Below, piece by piece: positions 27,150 to 36,649 of a DNA stretch of 64,000 nucleotides. The notes beneath the pieces were generated by a model. That model was not told the DNA's origin. It saw only the letters and a program-made list of their open reading frames with translations, and did not search any database. The position numbers were made by a program, and so were the translations under genes. Numbering within the stretch: the first letter of the stretch is position 1; every line of letters starts with the position of its first letter. Location of the stretch: contig JBBCGS010000006.1 of NCBI GenBank assembly GCA_037200125.1, positions 248,001 through 312,000 on the forward strand. The letters run 5' to 3'. Source of the stretch: JADGHX01 sp037200125. GTDB taxonomy: Bacteria; Pseudomonadota; Gammaproteobacteria; Steroidobacterales; Steroidobacteraceae.

Positions 27150-27260
27150 GGGTAGCGAAAACAGTGGATCGAAGCGCCACTGTACAACTACCCGACCGCG
27201 GTCAGTTCCCTGTCGCCAGTCGCCGACGGCCTAAAGCGGAACTCGCCCGAGTGGAGCCGT

Positions 27261-28211
27261 TCAGCTTCTCCAGTCGCGCGGCACTCCCGCTTTCCCAACC
27301 GCGCATTCGAGAGCGGCGCGATCCCACTTCGCGGTTCGTGCCGCGGCTTCATACGTCGTTTCGAAAAACGACAACAACGTCGCATCCGGATTTTCCGCCG
27401 TACGCACCGCTTCATAGGGCAACAGGAACTCGCCCAGTGATTCACTGAAGAACGCGGCGCTGGGTTGTACCGGACATTCTTTGAAGCCCTCCGGAGCCGG
27501 ATAGGCATAGGAGTAGAAACTGGCGTCGACTCCGTTGCCGCCCGGCCAGAATCCGGCACTGCTGACCTCATGCGAGTACGCCTCGCACATCACATCCGGT
27601 CGAACGCCGGGCACGCTCCCCGAGAACGGCGGTGCCTTGCGACCTGAGAACCGGGTGACGGCGAGATCGAAGCTGCCCCAGAAGAAATGGACGGGGCTGA
27701 CTTTGCCGGTGAAACCCGATCGGAACTGTTTCATGACGCGATCCACCTGGACGAGAGCTTTCCAGAAGCGCTGCGCCCAGTCGGGGTCATAGGAACCGTG
27801 CACGTGATCACTACTGAACGGGATGGCATTCGGGATCTCGCACGGCCGTTCGTTGATCACGACGGCAAGGTCGAGCTGGTCGAGTGCGCCCATGACCGCC
27901 GCGTGGAAATCCGCCACGGATTGGGGTTTCAGCGGGATCACACGGCGTGCGCCGTCGCTCACTTCGATCCGCAATGTGTGATCGAAGAAGTCGAAGATAA
28001 ACTCGGACGAGCGCGCGCCGAACGGGATCGGCGATGAGCTCAACCCGCGCGCGGTGACGTACAACGCCACGTGCCAGCTGTGGTTCATCCAGGGCGTTCG
28101 CGCGAGCCGGATCTTGCCGACAATCTGGGTCCACAGTTGCAACGTCACGCACGTCTCGCGCCACGCGTCGTACGGCAAAGCGGGCCAGGCGGCGTTCTCG
28201 TGGGTTGGCAT
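27261..28211 (-). CDS. DUF5996 family protein
   Basis: About 316 residues. The start MPTHENAAWPALPYDAWRET and the block LWTQIVGKIRLARTPWMNHSWH are the family signature, followed by YVTARGLSSSPIPFG, FSGRKAPPFSGSVPGVRPDV and EAYSHEVSSAGFWPGG. Members are cytoplasmic and of unknown function. The ATG at 28211 is chosen because family members begin here; 25 further codons upstream are open but not conserved. It sits alone on the minus strand between the pseudokinase and the CadC-like gene. Confidence 0.82.
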   Translation of the reverse strand: MPTHENAAWPALPYDAWRETCVTLQLWTQIVGKIRLARTPWMNHSWHVALYVTARGLSSSPIPFGARSSEFIFDFFDHTLRIEVSDGARRVIPLKPQSVADFHAAVMGALDQLDLAVVINERPCEIPNAIPFSSDHVHGSYDPDWAQRFWKALVQVDRVMKQFRSGFTGKVSPVHFFWGSFDLAVTRFSGRKAPPFSGSVPGVRPDVMCEAYSHEVSSAGFWPGGNGVDASFYSYAYPAPEGFKECPVQPSAAFFSESLGEFLLPYEAVRTAENPDATLLSFFETTYEAAARTAKWDRAALECAVGKAGVPRDWRS

Positions 28212-28373
28212 CGCGAAGCCCTCGAAGTGGAACCTGCCGCAGAGTAAGGGATTCGGTGGGTTGCCACACTGTTCGAATCCGGACACGCGTCGCGGTCCGT
28301 ACGGCGCCTCTCAGCGACTAGCTCATCCCTGAACGAGCGGAACCAGCCCTGTCAGAACCACCGCGTTCGGCGA

Positions 28374-30333
28374 CTACGTGCACTCGAAGTCTCCGTCGTT
28401 CGCGGGATGACAGAACTCGTTCCACCGGCCTGAGCCGCGCCAGTAGTCGACGAGCTTCAAGTCACTCACTAGCGTCTTGAAACCCGGCAGCTGCCGCATG
28501 TTCTTGAGCATCGGATTCCAGAGCACGAGGGTATTGCAGGAATCCTGTGTCGCCGCTGCGAGGTATCGCAGCGCGAGCTCGTCATCTCCGAAATAGGCTG
28601 ACCATAGGCCGAGCGGGATGTAAGTGGAGAACCCGCTGGACACCGGACCCGTCGGCGCGAGCCGACGCAGCTCGGCAAGCGCCGCTTCGCGATCATCGAT
28701 GACCTTCAGCATCCGATGGTGAACGTTATTCGCCGGCATGCGCGAAATCGCGGCGACGATGCGCCCGCGATCGCGGCGGGCGAGTGCTTGAGCCAGTGAA
28801 TGCTGGATGACCGCGGGCTCTATGCCGTCGAACTGCCCGGTCTCCTTCAGGGCGCGCTCCGCATCGTCCAGCTCGCCAGCAAGAAAATGACTGGCGGCGA
28901 ACGGTAACGCGTCCATCGAGAGCATGGGCTCTACGACCGCTGCTCTCTGGAACTGTTTCAACGCGTCGTGAGGCCGGCCTGTCAGCATGTAGAGGCAGCC
29001 CGAGCATGTCCATGGGTTCTCCGTACCGCCGGCGGACGCTCGGGCGCGGTCCAGCAGCTTTTCGGCATCGAACCAATGCAGGTCCTGCATCGCGACCAAT
29101 GCTTCGGCTGCGAGTACCCAGGACAGATCGGGCGCCAAGTCGCGCGCGCGGGCAGCGGACTGGCGCGCGCGCTCCTTCCATTCCTTCGTGCCTTTCTCGG
29201 GCAGCGCATCGCTCTTCGCGTAAGACAGCGCAAGCCAGGTCCAGCCCATGGCGAACTGGGGATCGAGCGCAACGGCGTGCTCGAGCTGGCTGATCGCGTA
29301 CCGGACATCCTTTGCAGCGGCCCTCCCCGGATTAATCATTGCGGCGCGGGCCGAGAGGTAAGCGTCGTACGCCTCGCGGTTGGTCGTGCCCCCTTTTCCC
29401 GCGGCAGTGCTCGCTGCGTTGACGGCCGCGTTGAACGTGGTAGCAACAGTTCGCGCCACGTCGTTCTGTATCGCCAGAAGATCACTCCGATCACGATCGT
29501 ATGATCGCGACCAGATGTGCTTGCCGCTCGAATCGATCAACTGCGTCGTGATCCGCAGATGCTCTCCATCTCGCCTGACGCTGCCTTCCAGGACATTCTC
29601 GACGCCCAGCGTTTTTGCGATGACGCGCAAGTCTTCGTTCCGGTCCTTGTACCTGAAGGCCGAGGTGCGCCCCGCCACCCGCACGCCGGGGATCTGCGTC
29701 AGTTGATCCGTAATCTCCTCCGTGAGCCCATCCGCGAACCGATCCTGCTCGCCGCTCGAGCTCATGTTGACGAAGGGCAACACGGCGATCGTCGGCAGGG
29801 CGTGCGCTCCGCCGGTGGAAGCCGAAACCAGCGTCCTGCCCCACAGGGCAAAACCGATGACAAGGGTCACTGCGACGACCGTCGCTGCCACCCAGAGCCG
29901 AGGCGCGACACTCGCGGTAGTGGGTTTCGAGACGGGTAGGCTCGGGGTGGTCGCCTCACTTCCAACAGTAGGTACCCCCCGCTGCAGCGCTCAGCGAGGC
30001 GCGCGCTGCCTCGGACTGCGCTGTCCGCTCCTCCACGGGGGCGACGAACTGGTAGCCCGTCCTGCTCACGGTGCGAATGAAGGCCTGCGCCGGCCCCTGA
30101 TCGCCGATGGCGGCGCGCGCGCTCTTGATGCGGCTATAGAGCGCGGCGTCGCCAACGACGCGGCCCCGCCAGATATTGTCGAACAGCTCCGTGCGAGTGA
30201 TGACGCGGTGCCGATTCTCGATGAGATACAGAAGGATGCGCAGCACCTGTGGCTCGAGCGCCTGCACGGTGCCATCCCGATGAAGCTCGAAACGTGCGGT
30301 GTCGAGCTCGCAATTCCCGAATCGGTAGATCAC
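28374..30333 (-). CDS. CadC-like regulator: winged helix, membrane segment, TPR region; one frameshift
   Basis: The N-terminal part (GTG at 30333) is an OmpR-type winged helix: YRFGNCELDTARFELHRDG, PQVLRILLYLIENRHRVITR, and TVSRTGYQFVAPVEE. The frame then stops at 29956, but one base added or lost in the six-C run at 29975-29980 joins it to the second part: VPTVGSEATTPSLPVSKPT, a membrane segment VAATVVAVTLVIGFALW, the TPTIAVLPF-type domain (LPTIAVLPFVNMSSSG, IPGVRVAGRTSAF, VENVLEGSVRRDG) and tetratricopeptide-like helices to 28374. Such proteins are membrane-bound one-component regulators. It is divergent from the TolB-like gene, its most likely target. The homopolymer position argues for sequencing error. 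Confidence 0.8.
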
Positions 30334-30488
30334 GAAAGACTCTGCCGGTCTCTGACGTTCTCGTGCACACGAGTCTGACCCAATCTTCACAGTTCTGCAG
30401 GAAATCTTCAGCCCTTCGTCAAGCACCGCCGGCGGTGAGTGTGGGACGGTCCAACCCCCGGGGGACTTCCCCATAGCGAAGCCAAACC

Positions 30489-31487
30489 ATGAAAACTCGA
30501 AAAACTAGACGCGCTGGAACGATCGCCGCCCTGCTGACGAGCGCTGCATTGGTGGTGTCGGTCCAAGCGGGCGCGCACGGTCATGACGATTCTCGCCATG
30601 ACGATTTCCGTCATGACGATTTCCCCGACTCCAGCTGGAGCATCGCGGTACCCGAAATCAACATCAACACACCCGCGGCGGAAGGGTGCCCCATCGAGAC
30701 GGCGGACGGGCTCAGCCTGCTGTTCGCTTCCACCCGTGCGGGCGGGGTGCCGGGGGGAATGCGAGCAACGACATCTGGGTCGCAGACCGGGAGAGCCTGA
30801 CTTCACCCTGGAAACCGGCGAAGAACCTGGGGGAGCCTATCAACTCCATCGCCTCGGACTTCTGCCCGACCCCCGTCAACGGGCGCTGGCTGTTCTTCGT
30901 CTCGGAACGACTCGACAACGGCACACCTACGCCACCCTGCGGCGGGGGGGGACATGTACCTCGCGCGACAAAGCCCGGCGGGTGACTGGAGCGCGCCACG
31001 CATGCTGGGATGTGCGCCGGACGGCCCTAACTTCAGCGGTCCCGAGCGCAGCCCTCCCTCGTCGAGACGGACTTCGGCACTTTTCTCTTCTACTCGAGCA
31101 ACGGCGGCAGCGGCGATCAGGACATCTACATGAGCCGGATGAAGGCTGACGGCAGCTTCGGTCCCGGCAGAGTGGTCCGGGAGCTCAGCACAGAGTTCGA
31201 GGACATCATGCCGAACGTGCGCGCACGTCCGGACGGCGGGGGGGTACGAGATCGTGTTCAGCTCCAACCGCCCGACGTGGGGTAAGGGCAAGCCGGCGAA
31301 GGGCCAGCAGGACGTGTATGTCTCCTATTCCTGGTGGCTGACGGACTGGACAGCCCCCCGGAACTGGGGGACGCGGTCAACACGCCCGGTGTGGAGCAAC
31401 GGGCGACGCTCTCCGCAGACGGACGGCGTCTCTATTTCGGGACGCGATGGCGATATCTACGTGAGCAGCCGTTCGGGAAAACACTGA
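30489..31487 (+). pseudogene. TolB/PD40-type secreted beta-propeller protein, multiple frameshifts
   Basis: A signal peptide (MKTRKTRRAGTIAALLTSA) and a His/Asp-rich stretch of three HDD(S/F)R-like repeats precede PD40-type propeller strands: LSLLFASTRAGG, NDIWVADRESLTSPW, INSIASDFCPTPVNGRWLFF, FLFYSSNGGSGDQDIYMSR, YEIVFSSNRPTWGKG, LSADGRRLYFGTR and DGDIYVSSRSGKH. The pieces lie in changing frames; breaks fall in G runs near 30750, 30943, 31236 and 31364 and between 31048 and 31060. The order of all blades is kept. The gene is divergent from the CadC-like regulator. It is listed as a pseudogene because of the number of breaks, but the pattern resembles homopolymer errors in the assembly. Confidence 0.7.
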
Positions 31488-31838
31488 CGGGCTCGACCTC
31501 TCCGGCGCGGTGCTTTCGCGTCGCGCCGGGGAATCGGCGGCTACTACTGCAGACTCGCAAGCGAACTCAAAGGTGTCGGCTGGTATAAGGACTTCTGCCG
31601 CCAGCAACAAGTGCACGACCTTTCTGCGTAACTGAAGATCGAAATTTCCGGGCGTGCGGCCGTTGCGATCCGTTGAGCTGAAGAAATCACGAATGAGGCA
31701 GGAGAGCGTCCGCAGAATTTACGCAGAACTAGGGGACCTGCGATATCCGCCGCAAGCACCGCCACCGGGCCGCAGTGAAAGCCCGCCACGCCCCAAAGGC
31801 CGCGCTCGCCCTCGATCGAGTGCGGCTCCGCACGCAAA
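31488..31838. other. Gene-poor interval after the TolB-like gene
   Basis: Short open frames occur on both strands, but none shows a recognisable domain, a signal peptide or a good ribosome site. The stretch probably holds the end of the TolB-like transcript and degraded sequence next to the receptor remnant. No repeat or RNA gene is seen. Confidence 0.4.
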
Positions 31839-32288
31839 TCAGGGCGTTTCGCCCACAAATGCAGGTACCGCACTTTGCACCGTGCCGCCTAACGTCGGCG
31901 GCCTCATCGTTCGTAAGGATGCGAAGTCATGGCCACGAGGGGCCCCACGCAGGGCGCCGCCCTTTATCGATCCGCTAGGATCACCGTAACCGATGAACAG
32001 CCCAGCCGCGCCTCGCCGAATTTCGACGTGGTCATACATGCCCATGTCCACGCGAGGAAAGAAGTTGTACGCCGTGTTGATGGGCGGGCCGCCATCGATC
32101 TGGATACTCGTGATTTCGTAGCCACGCGAATAGAAGCTCGGTGCCATCGGGCCATTCGTGCTCGTCACCACTGAAACGCCGGTCGCCTGATCCATCATCG
32201 AGCGGAAGTCGCTGAGATTCTGGTCCTGCATCCGCGGCGGCGTGATCACGCTTACCGACTGCGGCGTTTCCTTCATCGACAGCGGCAT
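31839..32288 (-). pseudogene. TonB-dependent siderophore receptor remnant (plug domain only)
   Basis: The frame begins MPLSMKETPQSVSVITPPRM and continues DFRSMMDQATGVSV, FYSRGYEITSIQIDGGPP, and YDHVEIRRGAAGLFIGYGDPSGSI. This is the central part of the plug of FpvA/FhuE-type receptors. Family members exceed 650 residues, with a signal peptide, a TonB box and a 22-strand barrel. Here both the front and the barrel are missing, and sequence after GDPSGSI is unrelated. It is a relic, not a functional gene. The nearby enterochelin-esterase-like gene is 16 kb away and not obviously linked. Confidence 0.75.
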
Positions 32289-32531
32289 CTTTGCTCGGTT
32301 TTCTGCGCATGCAGCGCGCCGGCGGGTGCTGCGCTCGCAGAATCAGCCGCTCAGAACCGCGCGTATAGATGGATACGCCATGAAATCCTCGGGAATGACG
32401 TTCGGAGAAGAATCGTGCCTTCCCCGAAATGACACCCGATGAGGCGTGGAACCGAACGCTGGGTCGAATCGAAAGTCGCGGAGCTAACGGCTCAGGGAAA
32501 ATCGAGCGTAGCGTGCGTGCTGCGAGAGGGC

Positions 32532-33473
32532 TTACTGCGGGGAACGGGCAGGCACGGCGCCGGCCGATGGCCCGCTGAGCTGAGCCCCCTGCATCTTCTG
32601 CAAGGACTGTTGCTGAAGATTCAGTTGCCACTCTTGCATGGAACGAATGTGGTCGAACTGCTCCGGCGTCAGAACTGACGAGGCGCCTTCCAACACGGCA
32701 TGATTGTAGGACGACTGCCAGTCGAACCGAGCCTGCATCGCCTGGTTGTCACGCGGATCATTGGGCAGCGGCGACGGAGGCAGATTCTTCTTGGCCTCGA
32801 CCATGATGTTCACGAGCTGCTCCTTCTGCTCGTCTCGCATCCCGAGATTGATCGCATCGAGCTGATCGGCATAATTGTTGACCTGCATACGCTCGCCCTG
32901 GGACTTTTCGTATGCGCTGAACTGGGCTGCCTTCTCGCTGCCGAGAAGGGATGCGATCTCGCTGTCAGCTCGACTCTGCAGTTCCTCCCTCGCCTGCGTG
33001 GCTGCCGCGGGGTCGGTCGCCAGTGACTGCGCCGTTTCGATCTGACGCATCTGCTGGTCCGCAAGCAGGTTCAGGAGCGCTTCGGCCTGCGCGGGGCTCA
33101 AAGCGAGTTTCTTGATCTCATCCGCATAGCGTTTTTTGTTAGAAGCCATCACCTGAAACCGGAGCATCTCCCGCGCTTGCGGGGTACTCAGCATGCTGAC
33201 CGCGCCTGCGGGCGGCACTGGCTGCGGACGGACTGGCGGCTGCTCACGATGCTGAGAGTCGGGGCTGGGGTTGGATGACGGGGCCAACTGGCCGCCTGGG
33301 GCATGAAGGGCTGCCACTGGCACATCGGGATTCGCGCGATCTGGCATCGGTATCGGCGGTGCGGATCGAACGGCAGCCTGCTCGCGAGCCGCGTGCAGCT
33401 CTCTCGTGAGATGAATCGAAAGGGCTCCGAGAGCGACCGTGGTGATCGCCAGCAGGATCGTGAGAAGCTTCAT
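32532..33473 (-). CDS. Membrane-anchored or periplasmic helical protein, unknown
   Basis: About 313 residues from the ATG at 33473; an upstream start at 33533 is possible. It begins MKLLTILLAITTVALGALS, a signal peptide or anchor, then a Pro-rich linker (about 40-95) and a highly helical, charged part with KKLALSPAQAEALLNLLADQQM and DQLDAINLGMRDEQKEQLVNIM, ending in a Gln-rich segment. The repeated L-x-P-x-Q helix starts resemble periplasmic helical hairpin proteins of the Spy/LTXXQ type, but no clear family could be assigned. It is the most distal of four minus-strand secreted-protein genes between here and 35.6 kb. Confidence 0.65.
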   Translation of the reverse strand: MKLLTILLAITTVALGALSIHLTRELHAAREQAAVRSAPPIPMPDRANPDVPVAALHAPGGQLAPSSNPSPDSQHREQPPVRPQPVPPAGAVSMLSTPQAREMLRFQVMASNKKRYADEIKKLALSPAQAEALLNLLADQQMRQIETAQSLATDPAAATQAREELQSRADSEIASLLGSEKAAQFSAYEKSQGERMQVNNYADQLDAINLGMRDEQKEQLVNIMVEAKKNLPPSPLPNDPRDNQAMQARFDWQSSYNHAVLEGASSVLTPEQFDHIRSMQEWQLNLQQQSLQKMQGAQLSGPSAGAVPARSPQ

Positions 33474-33552
33474 GCGTGTCGTGCCAACGATGACAGGTAG
33501 TGCGGAAACGAGCGGATCGATCGAGGCCCGCAATCGAAGGTCATGAAAGAAG

Positions 33553-34443
33553 CTAGATGCCGCAGGTCATCACGTCTGGAGCGGTTCTCTCCATCGCCGT
33601 GTGGAAATAGTGCTGATACGTCTGTTCCGCCCACGCGTGAGCTTTGCGCTGATCCTCGGGTCCGATTGCGCTGGCCGCGTCCGCTAACTTTTGCGCTGTC
33701 TCTCCGTTCGGATCGTTCGAGCCCAACTGTTGCAGCTTGAGATATCGATACGCCTGAACCGGATCAGTGCCAGTCGCCTCGTTGAGCAGATTGATATCGA
33801 AGCCGGGGGTCTTGCCTGAATAGGCCTGCTGCAACCGGCGCACTACATTCCAATCGCCCTTCCTCACCGCGACCTCGGCGAGCTCGACGACGTTCTTTTT
33901 GTAGTCGGACAGCCAGACTGGATGAGTGAGCACACCAGTCATCAACCCACTCCCCAGAAATCCCCTTGCGACATAGCAGTCGATCGCCCTTTGATCTCCC
34001 AGCCCGGCGGCCAGCAAGGTGGTGGGCACGATCTCGGAAAACTCCGCCTCACCGACGCCCGCGCAGAGCGCGGCGTTTGCCTGCGCGAAGGACAATCTCT
34101 GCTGGGCAAGAGTCACGGCCGGGTTTGCGGCCTTTGTCGGCTTCCCATAGATGTGTTCGATTCGCCAGGATTCTTCGCAGGTTTTCAGGTCCTCGAACAA
34201 GCGAGAAGCGGCGGCGGCTTCTCCAGCACCTGCGCGTGCTTTCAGCTCGGCAATCGCTTGCTTCAAAGGAGTGCCTGGTACCGGCAGCGGCTTAGCGGCG
34301 CCCTGGCCCATCACGATCGCTGCCTGCGATTTCTCGGAGGCAGCGGCGTGTGCGGGAAAATCACCCGACCCCGGCATGACAGCTGCGACACTAGTTATTG
34401 TCGCGACGGCCCGGAAAAGCCGATCGAGTGATTGCCGCTTCAT
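33553..34443 (-). CDS. Secreted protein with Sel1/TPR-like helices, unknown
   Basis: About 296 residues. MKRQSLDRLFRAVATITSVAAVMPG and APAHA-like cleavage region (FPAHAAASE) form a signal peptide. The mature part is all helical with repeat-like units such as LLAAGLGDQRAIDCYVARGFLG and VVELAEVAVRKGDWNVVRRLQQAYSG, similar in style to Sel1/TPR arrays. Cysteines are few. An ATG three codons upstream (34452) is an alternative start. The function is unknown; it is 19 bp from the next small secreted gene and likely in one unit with it. Confidence 0.65.
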   Translation of the reverse strand: MKRQSLDRLFRAVATITSVAAVMPGSGDFPAHAAASEKSQAAIVMGQGAAKPLPVPGTPLKQAIAELKARAGAGEAAAASRLFEDLKTCEESWRIEHIYGKPTKAANPAVTLAQQRLSFAQANAALCAGVGEAEFSEIVPTTLLAAGLGDQRAIDCYVARGFLGSGLMTGVLTHPVWLSDYKKNVVELAEVAVRKGDWNVVRRLQQAYSGKTPGFDINLLNEATGTDPVQAYRYLKLQQLGSNDPNGETAQKLADAASAIGPEDQRKAHAWAEQTYQHYFHTAMERTAPDVMTCGI

Positions 34444-34471
34444 CGAGATCATCCCTGCTTCGAGCTCGATT

Positions 34472-34819
34472 TCAGCAAGTCGAAACCGGGTTATTCCAGC
34501 TCACCGCCTGCAGGCTGAATGCATTGCTGTAAGTTGGGTAGAACGTGTAGAAATCGGTGCTCTGGTAACAGAACCCTCTGACGATTCCAAAGGGCCCGGC
34601 AAGTGGCGCGAGGCAGTCATCGCCCAACGCCCAATTAACGCCCACTTCATACCAGAGGGCCCCCTCGCAATTTATCGGCGCGGTGGTGCTCGTGGTGACG
34701 TTGTATTGGTAGGAGAACACGTAGTAGGCCTGACATTGGCCGCTGACTAGAAAACTCCCCAACAACGAAATCAGAGAGATGGCGGGAAGACTTTTCTTGT
34801 TTCTGATCGTCTTGAGCAT
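34472..34819 (-). CDS. Small secreted cysteine-containing protein, unknown
   Basis: A 115-residue protein. The first 30 residues (MLKTIRNKKSLPAISLISLL and on to GQCQA) form a signal peptide. The mature part is rich in Tyr, Trp, Ser and Thr, with Cys in INCEGALWYEVG, GDDCLAP, GFCYQS and at the very C-terminus (PVSTC), which could form two disulfides. No family was recognised. It lies between two helical secreted-protein genes and is probably co-expressed with them. Confidence 0.6.
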   Translation of the reverse strand: MLKTIRNKKSLPAISLISLLGSFLVSGQCQAYYVFSYQYNVTTSTTAPINCEGALWYEVGVNWALGDDCLAPLAGPFGIVRGFCYQSTDFYTFYPTYSNAFSLQAVSWNNPVSTC

Positions 34820-34853
34820 GGTACGTCCCTACGGTTGTGACACGCGATCGATC

Positions 34854-35585
34854 TCATTTCCGGATGCGTGAAATGACATCCTTCCTGATGGACTCGGCCC
34901 GCTCCACTTCCACGGGTGTCAGCCGAGCGAACTTGGCGAGGGGATGCATGGAGTTTCTCGCCTCCCACGCAGTCGGATCCACTTCTTCGCCGTATTGAAT
35001 AAAGCGTGCTACTGCAAAGTACGCGTAGGACTTGGCGACGTCGCGCTCTACTACGCGACCTCCCAAGTAGAGATTGGACATGACGATCAACGACTCGACG
35101 TGCCCATCGAGCGCGGCCGAACCCAGGGATTGGACGAACTCTTTCGTCCGACCATCGATCGTGTCAGGTGTGAACTGCGAGTCGCCGAACGAGCTCTTTT
35201 GCAGGAGTACCTGTGCTCGCGCGCGCAGATGCCCGCCCTCAGCAGCACGGTTCAGCCACTGAACTCTTTCGTCGCGAGCCAACTGCTTTTCCGGAACACT
35301 GAGCCTGAACTCACGCGCACGCATCGCGAATGAAATAGCGGCCTCCACCGCGCGGCGTGTGTCCTGTGGGCTGTCCGGACGGATCACGCGGATTCCGTCG
35401 ATGTCGTCCACGTGCTCCATCTTTCGAATTTTGGCCAGATGCGCCGCGAACTCGCTCTCGTCGCCCGGCACCTGACAACATGCGCCCAGCTTCATGTACA
35501 GGTTGAAGGCTGCGTCCAAGTCGCCGTTGCTTGCGGTATTGAGCAGCTCCGTGTAGCTGCCGCCTACTTCCGTGTCGCTGAACAT
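34854..35585 (-). CDS. Sel1-repeat-like protein, unknown
   Basis: About 243 residues from the ATG at 35585; the frame is open 17 codons further. Helical pairs such as ELLNTASNGDLDAAFNLYMKLG, WLNRAAEGGHLRARAQVLL, and SAALDGHVESLIVMSNLYLGGRVVERDVAKSYAYFAVARF match the Sel1/TPR pattern of Ala-Gly helices. Proteins of this type serve as protein-binding scaffolds. The last repeat is the clearest. No signal peptide is evident from the chosen start. It is the first of the four-gene minus-strand run and lies next to the IS21-type element. Confidence 0.65.
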   Translation of the reverse strand: MFSDTEVGGSYTELLNTASNGDLDAAFNLYMKLGACCQVPGDESEFAAHLAKIRKMEHVDDIDGIRVIRPDSPQDTRRAVEAAISFAMRAREFRLSVPEKQLARDERVQWLNRAAEGGHLRARAQVLLQKSSFGDSQFTPDTIDGRTKEFVQSLGSAALDGHVESLIVMSNLYLGGRVVERDVAKSYAYFAVARFIQYGEEVDPTAWEARNSMHPLAKFARLTPVEVERAESIRKDVISRIRK

Positions 35586-35777
35586 GGCGTCAATTCCCTT
35601 TAGTGAAGCGAGGTTGCCTGATGTAATCAGTATCAACGGTGCAGGTTCACTCTTGCGTTCACTTTAGCGTATGGCGGGGAGGGGGAGATCCCGCCGAAAG
35701 TAGGTATGAGGCGTGGCGGATGCGTCGCACTCCACCTGAAAGACCCTGAGAGTGGAGCGCTATTTCGCGGCCCGAGC

Positions 35778-35795
35778 CGGACCCCCGGCGGCCAC
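35778..35795 (+). repeat. IS21 terminal inverted repeat, istB side
   Basis: CGGACCCCCGGCGGCCAC, matched by its reverse complement at the other end of the element. The first internal AACTCC-type repeat follows four bases later. Confidence 0.8.
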
Positions 35796-35872
35796 TTCGA
35801 ACTCCCCCACCCGTGGCCAGCCTTGGGCAGGTCAAACTCCCCCCACCTCTCGGCGGCGGGACGGTGGGGTGT

Positions 35873-36640
35873 TTACGCGCTGTGAGCGCGGCTGGCAACT
35901 CGGGCGGCGGCTTCCTTCAGCCGCCAGCTCTTGCCCTCGAACTTCAGCAGATGCCCGTGATGCATCAGCCGGTCGAGTAGCGGCGTGACGACTACGACAT
36001 CGCCGAGCAGCTTGCCCCAGTCGTCGACGGGCCTGTTCGAGGTGATCACGGTGGAGAGTTTCTCGTAGCGGCTCATGATGACTTCAGCGAGCTCATCGCC
36101 GGCGTTCACCGGTAGCTTGCGCAGGAACAGATCATCGATCACGAGCAACTCGGCGGCCTTCATCTGCGCGCGGTATTTGCGCAGTTCGCCCAGCTCACGC
36201 GCTTCGTTGATCTCCTCGATCAGCGCGTGCGCCTCGCGATAGAACACCTTGTAGCCACGTTGCACGGCCAGGTGCGCGAGCGCCTTGGCGACGTGGCTCT
36301 TGCCGACGCCAGGCGGCCCGAGCAACAAGGCGCCTTCGCGTGCTTCGATGAACTTCAACGTCGCAAGCTCCAGCACATCACGCTTGGGGATGCGCGGGTT
36401 GTAGGCCCAGTCGAAGTCCTTCAGGTCCTTGCGCTCGGACAGCCCCGAGAGCGTGAAGCGTCGCTCGAGCAGGCGCGATCGGCGCCGATCGAGCTCATCC
36501 TGCACGAGGGACGCGAACGCTTCGGTGAAGTCCATCTGGTGATGGGCCACCTGCAGCGCGCGGGCCTGCAAGGTGGCGATCATTCCGGACAGACGCAGGG
36601 CGCGCAGCGCCTGTTCCAGTTCAGTCATCGACATGCTCAT
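35873..36640 (-). CDS. istB: IS21 helper ATPase IstB
   Basis: A 255-residue AAA+ ATPase. It has Walker A LLGPPGVGKSHVAKAL, Walker B ELLVIDDLFLR, sensor-type STVITSNRPVDDWGKLLGD and the C-terminal LLDRLMHHGHLLKFEGKSWRL of IstB. The protein binds target DNA and stimulates the IstA transposase. It follows istA after a 9-bp gap and is full length, so the element may be active. Confidence 0.95.
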   Translation of the reverse strand: MSMSMTELEQALRALRLSGMIATLQARALQVAHHQMDFTEAFASLVQDELDRRRSRLLERRFTLSGLSERKDLKDFDWAYNPRIPKRDVLELATLKFIEAREGALLLGPPGVGKSHVAKALAHLAVQRGYKVFYREAHALIEEINEARELGELRKYRAQMKAAELLVIDDLFLRKLPVNAGDELAEVIMSRYEKLSTVITSNRPVDDWGKLLGDVVVVTPLLDRLMHHGHLLKFEGKSWRLKEAAARVASRAHSA

Positions 36641-36649
36641 CGTGTGCTC

